Positions 14,307-21,330 of a DNA stretch of 25,666 nt are shown piece after piece; within the stretch, counting starts at the first letter, position 1; the number at the start of each line of letters is the position of its first letter. The stretch is from NCBI GenBank assembly GCA_035574455.1, contig DATLYT010000170.1, forward strand, positions 1 to 25,666, given 5' to 3'. The stretch comes from DATLYT01 sp035574455 (lineage in GTDB: Bacteria; Bacteroidota; Ignavibacteria; UBA10030). Position numbers and translations under genes: made by a program. A model generated the notes under the pieces. It worked only from the letters and a program-made list of their open reading frames with translations, was not told where the DNA came from and ran no database searches.

Positions 14307-15230
14307 ATGGAATTCATCATTCAAGAAATTCCGGTTCAGCCCGTTGAGCAGCAACCTGCCCGCCCCGAAGGAGCTGTGGAGGTAAGCGGTCGCCCGCGTA
14401 GACCCGAATGGCTCAAGGCGAAGATTCCCGGCGGCGAGAACTACGCGCATCTCAAAAACATTATCGACACGCACCGCCTCCACACCGTCTGCGAAGAAGC
14501 GCGCTGTCCAAATATGGGCGAATGCTGGAACGCAGGCACGGCGACGTTTATGATTTTAGGCGATATCTGCACGCGTTCCTGCGGTTTCTGCGCGGTGAAA
14601 ACAGGCCGGCCGGCCGAGGGTCTCGATTGGGATGAACCGCGACGCGTCGCCGAAGCGGTCAAGTTACTCGGGATCCGTCATGCCGTCATCACCTCGGTCA
14701 ATCGCGATGAACGGAAAGATGGCGGCGCACCAATTTTCGCGGAGACGATTCGTGAGATTCGTCGCCAGGTTCCCGGCTGCACGGTAGAGGTATTGATCCC
14801 CGACTTCAAGGGTAGTGAGGAAGCTCTTAATATCGTGCTGGACGCTCACCCTGATGTGCTGAATCACAATCTCGAAACGGTTCCACGGTTATATCTCACG
14901 GTTCGACCTCAGGCAAAGTACCATCAATCGCTTGAAGTTCTGGAGCGCTCGAAGAAGCGCGGCTTCCTCACAAAGACGGGACTCATGGTCGGAATTGGAG
15001 AGAAGCCCGAAGAAGTTCTCGACGTGATGAAGGATGTTCGCGCTGTCAATTGTGATATTCTGACGATCGGTCAGTATCTCCAGCCCACAAAAGACCACTT
15101 GCCCATCGACCGCTATGTGCATCCTGATGAGTTTCGGATGTATAAGGAAGTAGGGATGAAGATGGGCTTCAAGCATGTCGAGTCGGGTCCGCTCGTTCGG
15201 AGTTCCTACCACGCGGAACGCGCACTCTGA
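14307..15230 (+). CDS. lipA: Lipoyl synthase
   Basis: This radical-SAM enzyme inserts two sulfurs into protein-bound octanoyl groups to make lipoyl. The auxiliary-cluster motif CEEARCPNMGEC gives Cys62, Cys67 and Cys73. The radical-SAM motif CTRSCGFC gives Cys88, Cys92 and Cys95. The C-terminal RSSYHA provides the serine ligand of the auxiliary cluster. NLETVPRLYLTVRPQAKYHQSL and GLMVGIGEKPEEV are typical of the family. It is 307 aa, with about 30 extra Pro/Glu/Gln-rich residues at the N-terminus. The ATG lies 1 nt after the E2 stop; it is the last gene of the operon. Confidence 0.97.
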   Translation: MEFIIQEIPVQPVEQQPARPEGAVEVSGRPRRPEWLKAKIPGGENYAHLKNIIDTHRLHTVCEEARCPNMGECWNAGTATFMILGDICTRSCGFCAVKTGRPAEGLDWDEPRRVAEAVKLLGIRHAVITSVNRDERKDGGAPIFAETIREIRRQVPGCTVEVLIPDFKGSEEALNIVLDAHPDVLNHNLETVPRLYLTVRPQAKYHQSLEVLERSKKRGFLTKTGLMVGIGEKPEEVLDVMKDVRAVNCDILTIGQYLQPTKDHLPIDRYVHPDEFRMYKEVGMKMGFKHVESGPLVRSSYHAERAL

Positions 15231-15249
15231 TTTTTCCTCAGAATTTCCG

Positions 15250-15278
15250 TTGACATTTTTGCCTTTTTCCGCTATATT
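15250..15278 (+). promoter_or_regulatory. Near-consensus sigma70 promoter of the rplM operon
   Basis: A perfect TTGACA (15250-15255) and TATATT (15273-15278) are separated by exactly 17 nt. Transcription should start near 15285, giving a leader of about 38 nt that ends in GGAGG 7 nt before the rplM start. It is the strongest promoter in the window, as expected for ribosomal protein genes. Confidence 0.85.
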
Positions 15279-15322
15279 CAAAAGCTTGATTTTGAACAAT
15301 ACGAAGATCTGGAGGATTTTGA

Positions 15323-15763
15323 GTGGAGACATCGCCGAAAACACGATTTTTTAAACCGGAAGAGGTCCCGCAAAAATGGTATCTTATCGATGCCAGCGGG
15401 AAAACGCTCGGCCGCATTGCATCTCATGTTGCGCGGCTTCTCCGAGGGAAAAACAAACCCCAGTTTACGCCGAATGCTGACCTTGGCGACTTCGTTGTCG
15501 TGATCAACGCCGAAAAAGTTCAGGTCACAGGCAAACGGACGGAATTGAAGCAGCTTTTCCACAACACCGGCTATCCGGGTGGAGCGAAGTTCGAGTCGTT
15601 CAAAGAGCTCATTAAGACTAAACCGGAATATGTATTTGAACATGCCGTGAAGGGGATGCTGCCGCACAACCGGCTCGGCCGTCGGATTATCAAAAAGCTA
15701 AAAGTCTATCGTGGCGCTGAGCATCCACACGCCGCGCAAAAACCAGAACCGGTTCAGCTGTAG
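15323..15763 (+). CDS. rplM: 50S ribosomal protein L13
   Basis: A 146-aa large-subunit protein. Conserved blocks are WYLIDASGKTLGRIASHVARLLRGK, FTPNADLGDFVVVINAEKV and the C-terminal AVKGMLPHNRLGRRIIKKLKVYRGAEHPHAAQKP. Translation starts at GTG 15323, with GGAGG 7 nt upstream. It is the first gene of rplM-rpsI-rpsB-tsf and is driven by the promoter at 15250. Confidence 0.98.
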   Translation: METSPKTRFFKPEEVPQKWYLIDASGKTLGRIASHVARLLRGKNKPQFTPNADLGDFVVVINAEKVQVTGKRTELKQLFHNTGYPGGAKFESFKELIKTKPEYVFEHAVKGMLPHNRLGRRIIKKLKVYRGAEHPHAAQKPEPVQL

Positions 15764-15780
15764 GAGCAGAGCACGAAATT

Positions 15781-16176
15781 ATGTCCACGATGCGTTCTAT
15801 TGTCAATGTCGGCCGTCGGAAAACGGCAGTTGCACGGGTGAAACTGATCGAGGGATCGGGTAAGGTCATCATCAATAATCGCGAGTTTGAAAAGTATTTT
15901 CCGTTGGAACTTCAGCGACAGGAAGTCCTGAAACCTTTTGCCGTGACCTCTACCGTAGGCCGCTACGACGCGCTTGTCCGCGTTGAAGGCGGTGGACCAA
16001 CGGGCCAGGCGGGCGCCATCAAGCTCGGCATCGCCCGTTCGCTTGTCTCCATCGATGAAGAATATCGTTCACCCTTGCGCAATGCAGGGTTGTTAACCCG
16101 CGATCCGCGCATGGTGGAGCGCAAGAAGTATGGCCAGAAAAAGGCTCGCAAGCGGTTCCAGTTCTCCAAGCGGTAA
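15781..16176 (+). CDS. rpsI: 30S ribosomal protein S9
   Basis: A 131-aa small-subunit protein with a C-terminal tail reaching the P-site tRNA. It shows NVGRRKTAVARVKL, the GGGPTGQAGAIKLGIARSL block and the canonical C-terminus LTRDPRMVERKKYGQKKARKRFQFSKR with the terminal Lys-Arg. It follows rplM by 17 nt. An AGGAG is 14 nt before ATG 15781 and is better spaced for Met4, but the first Met is retained. Confidence 0.98.
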   Translation: MSTMRSIVNVGRRKTAVARVKLIEGSGKVIINNREFEKYFPLELQRQEVLKPFAVTSTVGRYDALVRVEGGGPTGQAGAIKLGIARSLVSIDEEYRSPLRNAGLLTRDPRMVERKKYGQKKARKRFQFSKR

Positions 16177-16238
16177 TCAGTTTTTCATCAATCATATTCT
16201 CCGATTCAACCGGTGGTGTCCTGCTCCAATCGACAGTC

Positions 16239-16292
16239 GAGCGGGATTCCGGGAGAAAAAGACGAGAATAGTCGTTCGCCCGCTCTGGCGGG
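16239..16292 (+). promoter_or_regulatory. Possible rpsB leader with alternative hairpins
   Basis: In the 140-nt gap before rpsB, CCCGCTC (16279-16285) can pair with GAGCGGG (16239-16245, 7 bp). Its CCCGC part (16279-16283) can instead pair with GCGGG (16288-16292, TCTG loop). The two structures are mutually exclusive. Such an arrangement could serve translational feedback by S2, as known for rpsB leaders elsewhere, but this is a structural reading only. There is no T-run and no clear promoter in the gap. Confidence 0.35.
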
Positions 16293-16316
16293 TTCACAAC
16301 CAAACAAAGGATCGTT

Positions 16317-17069
16317 ATGCCTCGTGTTGAGTTAGAAGCTCTCCTCACTGCAGGTGCGCACTTCGGGCACCTCACTCGCCGTTGGAATCCCAAGATGAAG
16401 CCCTATGTGTTCATGGAACGCAATGGGATTCATATCATCGACCTCAAGAAAACGCAGGAGTTACTCGAAGCGGCGTGCAATGCGATTTCGAACATTGTTG
16501 CCGAAGGGAAGAAACCGCTCTTCGTGGCAACAAAGAAGCAAGCAAAGGAAGTCGTGGAAGAAGAAGCAAAGCGCTGCGGTGCATTCTATGTGACCCAGCG
16601 GTGGCTTGGCGGTATGCTGACCAACTTCACGACGATTCGTAAAAGCGTGAAGCGCTTGACGAATCTGGAGAAAATGGAAACCGATGGCACCTTCGACAGC
16701 ATCACGAAAAAGGAACGCCTGCATCTTGTTCGTGAGCGGGAGAAGCTCCAGGATGTACTCCAGGGTGTGGTGGAGATGTCCCGCCTGCCGGGGGTTCTTT
16801 ATGTGGTCGATGTGAAGAAGGAAGCGATTGCGGTGAAGGAGGCGAAGCGGTTGGGAATTCCCGTGATTGCCATCGTGGATACGAACTGCGACCCGGAGCC
16901 GATTGATTACCCGATCCCTGCGAACGACGATGCACTCAAATCGGTGCAGTTGATTACGAAAGCCATTGCCGATGCAGTGTTGGAAGGGTCGCAGCGGGCG
17001 GCAGCACGGCGAGCGCTTGAGGCAGAACAAACCCAGCACGCCGAAGCGGAAGCAACAGAAAAAGCCTGA
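16317..17069 (+). CDS. rpsB: 30S ribosomal protein S2
   Basis: A 250-aa small-subunit protein. Family blocks: LLTAGAHFGHLTRRWNPKMKPY, NGIHIIDLKKTQELL, FVATKKQAKEVVEEEA, RWLGGMLTNFTTIRKS, LPGVLYVVDVKKEAIAVKEA and the C-terminal IPVIAIVDTNCDPEPIDYPIPANDDA. The last 25 or so residues are an Ala/Glu-rich tail. AAAGGA precedes the ATG. It is paired with tsf, the universal bacterial arrangement, and lies 140 nt after rpsI. Confidence 0.98.
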   Translation: MPRVELEALLTAGAHFGHLTRRWNPKMKPYVFMERNGIHIIDLKKTQELLEAACNAISNIVAEGKKPLFVATKKQAKEVVEEEAKRCGAFYVTQRWLGGMLTNFTTIRKSVKRLTNLEKMETDGTFDSITKKERLHLVREREKLQDVLQGVVEMSRLPGVLYVVDVKKEAIAVKEAKRLGIPVIAIVDTNCDPEPIDYPIPANDDALKSVQLITKAIADAVLEGSQRAAARRALEAEQTQHAEAEATEKA

Positions 17070-17085
17070 TCGTTTAGGAGAAAGA

Positions 17086-17700
17086 ATGTCGTCAACTATG
17101 ACAGCAATATCGACAGAACTCATTAAACAGTTACGAGACAAAACCGGCGCCGGGATGATGGACTGCAAACGCGCGCTCGAAGAGACCGGCGGCGATATGG
17201 AAAAGGCCATCGAGTACCTTCGCAAGAAGGGGGCTGCGACGGCTGCCAAGCGTGCGGACAAAGCGGCGAACCAGGGAGTGGTGGAAGCTTACATCCATGC
17301 GGGTGGACGCATCGGTGCGATGGTGGAGCTCAATTGCGAGACCGATTTTGTGGCGAAAACTCCCGAGTTCAAGCAGCTTGCCCACGACATCGCCATGCAA
17401 ATTGCGGCAATGAATCCACAGTATATTTCCCGCGATCAAGTGGATAAGTCTGTGATCGAAAAGGAAATTGAGATTTATAAGTCGCAGGCGGTCAACGAAG
17501 GCAAGCCGGCACAGATTGCCGAGAAGATCGCACAAGGCCGCCTGGAGAAGTACTTTCAAGAAGTCTGTTTGATGGAGCAGAGCTTCATCAAGGATTCCGG
17601 AAAGACCATCAAGGACCTTCTGGATGAGCAAACCGGAAAGGTCGGCGAGAAGATTGTGATCCGACGGATGAAAAGATTTCAACTCGGTGAAGAGAACTAA
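17086..17700 (+). CDS. tsf: Elongation factor Ts, short form
   Basis: The guanine-nucleotide exchange factor for EF-Tu. The N-terminal UBA-like domain is visible as ELIKQLRDKTGAGMMDCKRALE. The EF-Tu-contacting core follows (VELNCETDFVAKTPEFK, with the TDFV motif). Near the C-terminus are VCLMEQSFIKDSGKTIKDLL and the ending KIVIRRMKRFQLGEE. It is 204 aa, the short type with a single core subdomain, against about 280 aa in E. coli. The ATG at 17086 is preceded by AGGAG at 5 nt; the frame is open upstream but overlaps rpsB. A strong terminator follows. Confidence 0.97.
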   Translation: MSSTMTAISTELIKQLRDKTGAGMMDCKRALEETGGDMEKAIEYLRKKGAATAAKRADKAANQGVVEAYIHAGGRIGAMVELNCETDFVAKTPEFKQLAHDIAMQIAAMNPQYISRDQVDKSVIEKEIEIYKSQAVNEGKPAQIAEKIAQGRLEKYFQEVCLMEQSFIKDSGKTIKDLLDEQTGKVGEKIVIRRMKRFQLGEEN

Positions 17701-17704
17701 CCAT

Positions 17705-17737
17705 AAAAAAATCCCGAAGCCATTCGGGATTTTTTTT
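17705..17737 (+). terminator. Intrinsic terminator after tsf
   Basis: AAAAAAATCCCGAA (17705-17718) pairs with TTCGGGATTTTTTT (17723-17736) around a GCCA loop and runs into eight T. This is a strong end for the ribosomal operon. It is nearly symmetrical, so it could also act on minus-strand transcripts. Confidence 0.93.
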
Positions 17738-17769
17738 CATGCAATCTCAGCCATGTTCGCGGAAGAGGA

Positions 17770-18504
17770 ATGAGCACAGCGAAATACAAACGGATTCTGC
17801 TGAAACTGAGCGGCGAGTCGCTGATGGGAGACCAGGAGTACGGTATCGACTCGAAAGTCCTGACGCAGTATGCAGAAGAAATTAAGTCGGTGAAGGAGTT
17901 AGGCGTTCAGGTGGGGATCGTGATCGGTGGGGGGAACATCTACCGCGGTATTGAGAATTCGAGCGACGGCATCGACAAGGTCACGGGCGACCACATGGGT
18001 ATGCTGGCGACAGTCATTAACGCCCTGGCGCTACAAAGCGCACTGGAGCACCGAGGCTTGTACACCCGTTGTCTGACGGCGATCAATATGGAGAAGATTG
18101 CGGAGCCGTTTATCCGTCGTCGCGCAATCCGGCATCTTGAAAAAGGCCGCATCGTGATTTTCGCTGCCGGCACGGGCAACCCGTACTTCACCACCGATAC
18201 GGCCGCGGCGTTGCGGGCCATCGAGATCGAAGCCGACGCCATCCTGAAGGGGACACGCGTGGACGGCATCTATGACAGCGACCCCGAGGTGAACAAATCC
18301 GCCCTCCTGATGCCGGAAATCACTTACACCGATGTCCTCAGAAAGAATTTGCGTTTCATGGATTTGACCGCGGTAACGCTCAGCAAAGAGAACAAACTGC
18401 CGATCATCATTTTCAATATGAGGAAGCCGGGGAATTTGAAACGCGTCGTCATGGGCGAGTCGGTAGGGTCTCGTGTGGTAGAGTCGATGGCGACACCTGC
18501 GTGA
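17770..18504 (+). CDS. pyrH: UMP kinase
   Basis: This phosphorylates UMP to UDP in pyrimidine nucleotide synthesis; it is a hexameric bacterial amino-acid-kinase-fold enzyme. Motifs: RILLKLSGESLMG (ATP site), GIVIGGGNIYRG, DHMGMLATVINALALQ (UMP/GTP region), GTGNPYFTTDTAAALRAIEI and KGTRVDGIYDSDP. The length of 244 aa is normal. The ATG follows a GGAAGAGGA purine tract. It comes 33 nt after the tsf terminator, and no clear promoter is visible in that short gap, so read-through or an undetected promoter must supply it. frr follows after 60 nt. Confidence 0.97.
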   Translation: MSTAKYKRILLKLSGESLMGDQEYGIDSKVLTQYAEEIKSVKELGVQVGIVIGGGNIYRGIENSSDGIDKVTGDHMGMLATVINALALQSALEHRGLYTRCLTAINMEKIAEPFIRRRAIRHLEKGRIVIFAAGTGNPYFTTDTAAALRAIEIEADAILKGTRVDGIYDSDPEVNKSALLMPEITYTDVLRKNLRFMDLTAVTLSKENKLPIIIFNMRKPGNLKRVVMGESVGSRVVESMATPA

Positions 18505-18564
18505 AGGATCGCCCTGACACGACACATTCGCGACGATTCATTTCTCACAAACCGTTGAGGACAT

Positions 18565-19134
18565 ATGCAGCTCACCACATCCAAAGACATCCTGAAGAAT
18601 GCAGAAGACCGGATGAAAAAGGCGGTGGAGGTTGTGCGGGAAGAATTGGTGAAGGTTCGGACAGGCAAAGCCACCACCGTGCTTCTTGATGGAATCAAAG
18701 TCGACTACTACGGCACGCCGACGCCGCTGAACAAACTGGCAAACGTCAGCACGCCGGACGTACATACGATTGCCGTACAACCGTGGGATAAAGGCTCTGC
18801 CCATGCCATCGAAAAGGCGATCTTGAATGCCAACCTCGGCTTGAATCCGATTAACGACGGCTCGATAATTCGTGTGCCGATCCCCCCGCTGAATGAAGAA
18901 CGTCGCCGGGAGTTGGTGAAACTGGTGAAGAAATTCGGAGAAGAAGGGAAGATTGCGATTCGCAACGTGCGCCGCGATGCCATCGAGCATTTGAAGAAGG
19001 CAGAAAAGGAATTTCATATGTCGGAAGACGAGCGGAAGCGTTCCGAGCAGGAAGCACAGAAGATGACCGACAAGTACATCAAGGAGATTGACAACCTGCT
19101 GGCGATGAAGGAGAAGGAGATTATGGAGGTGTAG
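18565..19134 (+). CDS. frr: Ribosome recycling factor
   Basis: This splits post-termination ribosomes together with EF-G. The 189-aa sequence has ELVKVRTGKATTVLLDGIKVDYYG, TPLNKLANVSTPD, IQPWDK-like VQPWDKGSAHAIEKAI, the domain II block NDGSIIRVPIPPLNEERRREL and the long C-terminal helix ending TDKYIKEIDNLLAMKEKEIMEV. GAGG sits 4 nt before the ATG. The order rpsB-tsf-pyrH-frr is a widely conserved bacterial translation cluster. Confidence 0.97.
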   Translation: MQLTTSKDILKNAEDRMKKAVEVVREELVKVRTGKATTVLLDGIKVDYYGTPTPLNKLANVSTPDVHTIAVQPWDKGSAHAIEKAILNANLGLNPINDGSIIRVPIPPLNEERRRELVKLVKKFGEEGKIAIRNVRRDAIEHLKKAEKEFHMSEDERKRSEQEAQKMTDKYIKEIDNLLAMKEKEIMEV

Positions 19135-19178
19135 CGTTTGGCGTAAAGGATGAAGTACTCCCAGGAATACGAATGAAT

Positions 19179-19238
19179 ACGTGAGTATCAGCTACTACGT
19201 GAAGTGCCCAGCCAGTGACAGGTTGGGCATTATTGTTT
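19179..19238 (+). terminator. Probable intrinsic terminator after frr
   Basis: A 9-bp stem, TGCCCAGCC (19205-19213) with GGTTGGGCA (19221-19229, one G-T pair), closes a 7-nt loop and is followed by the T-rich TTATTGTTT. Just upstream is a second hairpin, ACGT-g-AGTA (19179-19187) with TACTACGT (19193-19200), 8 bp with one bulged base. The T-run is interrupted, so efficiency is uncertain. Confidence 0.65.
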
Positions 19239-19269
19239 CATGATGTTTCAAGATCTTGATGGAGCATTT

Positions 19270-19761
19270 ATGGATTCTAGCCTGCGCATTGATCCCGCAA
19301 CGGAACACGACGTTCCGCTCATTCTGAAATTCATTCAAGCGCTTGCAGAGTATGAACAGTTGGCGCACGAGTGCTTGGCGGATGAGGCGACACTCCGAGA
19401 GACGCTATTCGGTTCTCGCCGCTATGCCGAGGTCGTCATCGCTCGTTACAACAACGAGCCGGCAGGGTTCGCGCTTTTTTTCCATAACTACTCGACGTTC
19501 TTAGCTCGACCCGGAATTTACCTCGAGGACCTCTTTGTCTACCCCCAGTACCGGGGAAAAGGCATCGGCAAAGCACTCATGGTCTATTTAGCCCAGCAAG
19601 CCGTTGAGCGCAAGTGCGGTCGATTCGAATGGTGGGTACTCGATTGGAACGAGCCTGCGATTGAGTTCTACAAAAAGCTCGGTGCCGTGCCGATGAGCGA
19701 TTGGACCGTGTTTCGATTAACAGGTGAGGCATTACAACGATTGGCAGAAAAGAGGAACTGA
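19270..19761 (+). CDS. GNAT acetyltransferase, SSAT-like (spermidine/thialysine N-acetyltransferase type)
   Basis: A 163-aa acetyl-CoA-dependent N-acetyltransferase. The acetyl-CoA loop is QYRGKGIG (RGKGIG at 95-100), preceded by YLEDLFVYP. The C-terminal WNEPAIEFYKKLGA includes Tyr134 as the likely general acid. The N-terminal LIKFIQ-like LILKFIQALAEYEQL and the WNEPAI(E)FYKK block resemble eukaryotic-type SSAT1/2, so polyamines, thialysine or a related amine are the best substrate guesses. The frame is open from ATG 19240, but ATG 19270 has GGAG 5 nt upstream and begins just before the homology. It stands alone between the frr terminator and the PspC gene. Confidence 0.88.
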   Translation: MDSSLRIDPATEHDVPLILKFIQALAEYEQLAHECLADEATLRETLFGSRRYAEVVIARYNNEPAGFALFFHNYSTFLARPGIYLEDLFVYPQYRGKGIGKALMVYLAQQAVERKCGRFEWWVLDWNEPAIEFYKKLGAVPMSDWTVFRLTGEALQRLAEKRN

Positions 19762-19925
19762 CGGCGAGGAAGTCACAGCCAACGTCCCGCCAAAGTCTCG
19801 CATGGCGCGACGGCGAACAGAAGCGCCACGTCTCCTCCAGAATTTCATGTAACCTTCCTTGTCGGTTGACGTAGATTTCAGTAGCTTTACCTTTAGACTT
19901 CAAACAATACCACAGGGGACAAGCC

Positions 19926-20684
19926 ATGTCGACCAGCTCGAAACGTCTCTATCGCAGTAGCACCAATCGCGTCATCGCCGGCGTGTGTGGGGGGATCGCG
20001 GAGTATCTCGACATTGACCCGACGCTCATGCGCATCGTCTGGGTTCTCCTGACGATCTTCGGCGGGTGGGGAATAATCCTTTACATCGCAGCCGTCATCA
20101 TCGTTCCGCTCAACCCATCGACGACTCCAGCGGGTGCGACTCAATCATCAGATCCAACTGCTTTTAAGCTGATTGGGATCGTGTTGATCGTTGTCGGCTG
20201 CTTTTTCCTCTTTATCAACCTTGATTTCTTTTCCTTCCGGGAGATGACGCGGTTCGTCTGGAATTACTTACTCCCCTTGTCATTGATAGGGGCGGGCATC
20301 TATATTCTCGTACGCCGTCGTGAAGCGGGTTCCGAGCAACCGCCTGCCCCTCCTCCAGCAGAGCCGGGTCATCCAGCAGAAGCACAAGAGCAGACGACAG
20401 GCCGGAAGAAACGAGGAGCGGCGAGGAAGTCCGCGCCCGAAACGCAATCGTCAGCACCGCAACCCGAACCTGCACCGCCTCCGCGTCGTCGGCTCCTGCG
20501 CTCGTTTGCAGACCGGAAGCTCTTCGGTGTGTGCGGCGGACTTGGCGAATACTTCGACATCGACCCAACGATCGTCCGTGTCTTCTTCGTCATTTTCACG
20601 CTGATGTCCTTTGGCTTTGGCATTCTTCTCTACATCGTACTGCTCTTCTCGATGCCTGAAAAACCTCGTCCCGTAGCCACGTAG
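19926..20684 (+). CDS. Membrane protein with two PspC domains flanking a LiaF-like membrane region
   Basis: A 252-aa inner-membrane protein. Residues about 6-62 form a PspC domain (RLYRSSTNRVIAGVCGGIAEYL, then DIDPTLMRIVWVLLTIFGGWG and a membrane segment). Residues about 80-128 contain two more membrane segments of the LiaI/LiaF type. A Pro/Ala/Glu/Gln-rich linker with a basic patch follows (about 132-190). A second PspC domain (about 191-247; RRLLRSFADRKLFGVCGGLGEYF, DIDPTIVRVFFVIFTLM) ends in another membrane segment. PspC-type proteins take part in envelope-stress sensing in several bacteria; the role here is not known. AGGGGA precedes the ATG. The next gene, 9 nt downstream, encodes a partner-like membrane protein. 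Confidence 0.88.
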   Translation: MSTSSKRLYRSSTNRVIAGVCGGIAEYLDIDPTLMRIVWVLLTIFGGWGIILYIAAVIIVPLNPSTTPAGATQSSDPTAFKLIGIVLIVVGCFFLFINLDFFSFREMTRFVWNYLLPLSLIGAGIYILVRRREAGSEQPPAPPPAEPGHPAEAQEQTTGRKKRGAARKSAPETQSSAPQPEPAPPPRRRLLRSFADRKLFGVCGGLGEYFDIDPTIVRVFFVIFTLMSFGFGILLYIVLLFSMPEKPRPVAT

Positions 20685-20693
20685 GAGGAAGCC

Positions 20694-21200
20694 ATGAATT
20701 CAAAATCGTCGATCTTCGGAATCCTCCTCATTGCCCTCGGCTCCATGCTGTTGCTCGACCGATTGGAGATCATCTCTTTCGGATGGGGGAGAATCTTCTG
20801 GATGTTTCTCGGCATCTGGGGCGCCGTGCTTGCTGTGCAGGGCTTCACGATGAAGCGACGCGGGAGAATCTTCTGGGGTAGCCTCATGTTCTTTTTCGGC
20901 ATCTTTTTTTCACTCGATGCCTGGAATCTGATCTGGCTCACGGACGAACTTGGCTTTGGGGGGATGTCGCTCGCACTGGGGTTGGCATTTGTGATGCTGT
21001 ATGTTTTCGAGCCGCGTAATGTTGGCGTTCTGGTGCCCGCAGTGCTCTTCGTTGGGTTTGGGACTGCGATGATTCTCGTGGAGTACCATTACCTTGATTG
21101 GTGGGAAGTCCGCCGCTTCATTCGCGACTACTGGCCGGTGGGATTAATTTTGTGGGGACTGGCGATCTTGCTCAAACGTAGACCGCAGGCGAGTTCGTAG
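20694..21200 (+). CDS. LiaI/LiaF-type transmembrane protein (DUF5668-like)
   Basis: A 168-aa integral membrane protein with about six hydrophobic segments arranged in pairs. The repeated pattern is IFGILLIALGSMLLLDRLEI, then IFWGSLMFFFGIFFSLDAWNL, then DYWPVGLILWGLAILLKRR, typical of the LiaF-TM/DUF5668 'fxpllLIllGlylLl' type. A perfect AGGAGG sits 5 nt before the ATG. It is 9 nt from the two-PspC gene, so the pair is one transcription unit and probably one membrane stress or envelope module. No further function can be read. Confidence 0.8.
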   Translation: MNSKSSIFGILLIALGSMLLLDRLEIISFGWGRIFWMFLGIWGAVLAVQGFTMKRRGRIFWGSLMFFFGIFFSLDAWNLIWLTDELGFGGMSLALGLAFVMLYVFEPRNVGVLVPAVLFVGFGTAMILVEYHYLDWWEVRRFIRDYWPVGLILWGLAILLKRRPQASS

Positions 21201-21330
21201 ACAAGGGGAAGCCGTCGCACAAAAAACTTTCTCGTCAAGACTTGCCCTGCGTACTACTAAAGTACAGTGCTTCGGTTGGGAAACATCGCGAACACGAAGA
21301 GAGTGTCTCCATCTCCTCTCCACGTCTTTC

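Noticed and set aside
12965..14320. A 451-codon open frame on the minus strand over the whole E2 gene
   Set aside because: It is exactly antisense to a fully recognisable E2 gene with all domains. The translation is rich in Arg, His and Asp with no recognisable family, as expected when codon bias keeps stops out of the antisense frame.
15205..15240. A terminator after lipA from CGCG-GAA-CGCG and following T residues
   Set aside because: The stem is only four pairs, lies inside the lipA coding end, and the T-run is about ten bases away.
19866..19897. A promoter for the PspC gene based on TTGACG at 19866
   Set aside because: No acceptable -10 hexamer is found 16-18 nt downstream; the best candidate (TACCTT) matches poorly.
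21201..21330. A terminator between the convergent LiaF-type gene and polA
   Set aside because: The only hairpin (GTACT/AGTAC near 21254-21268) has five weak base pairs and no T-run on either side.
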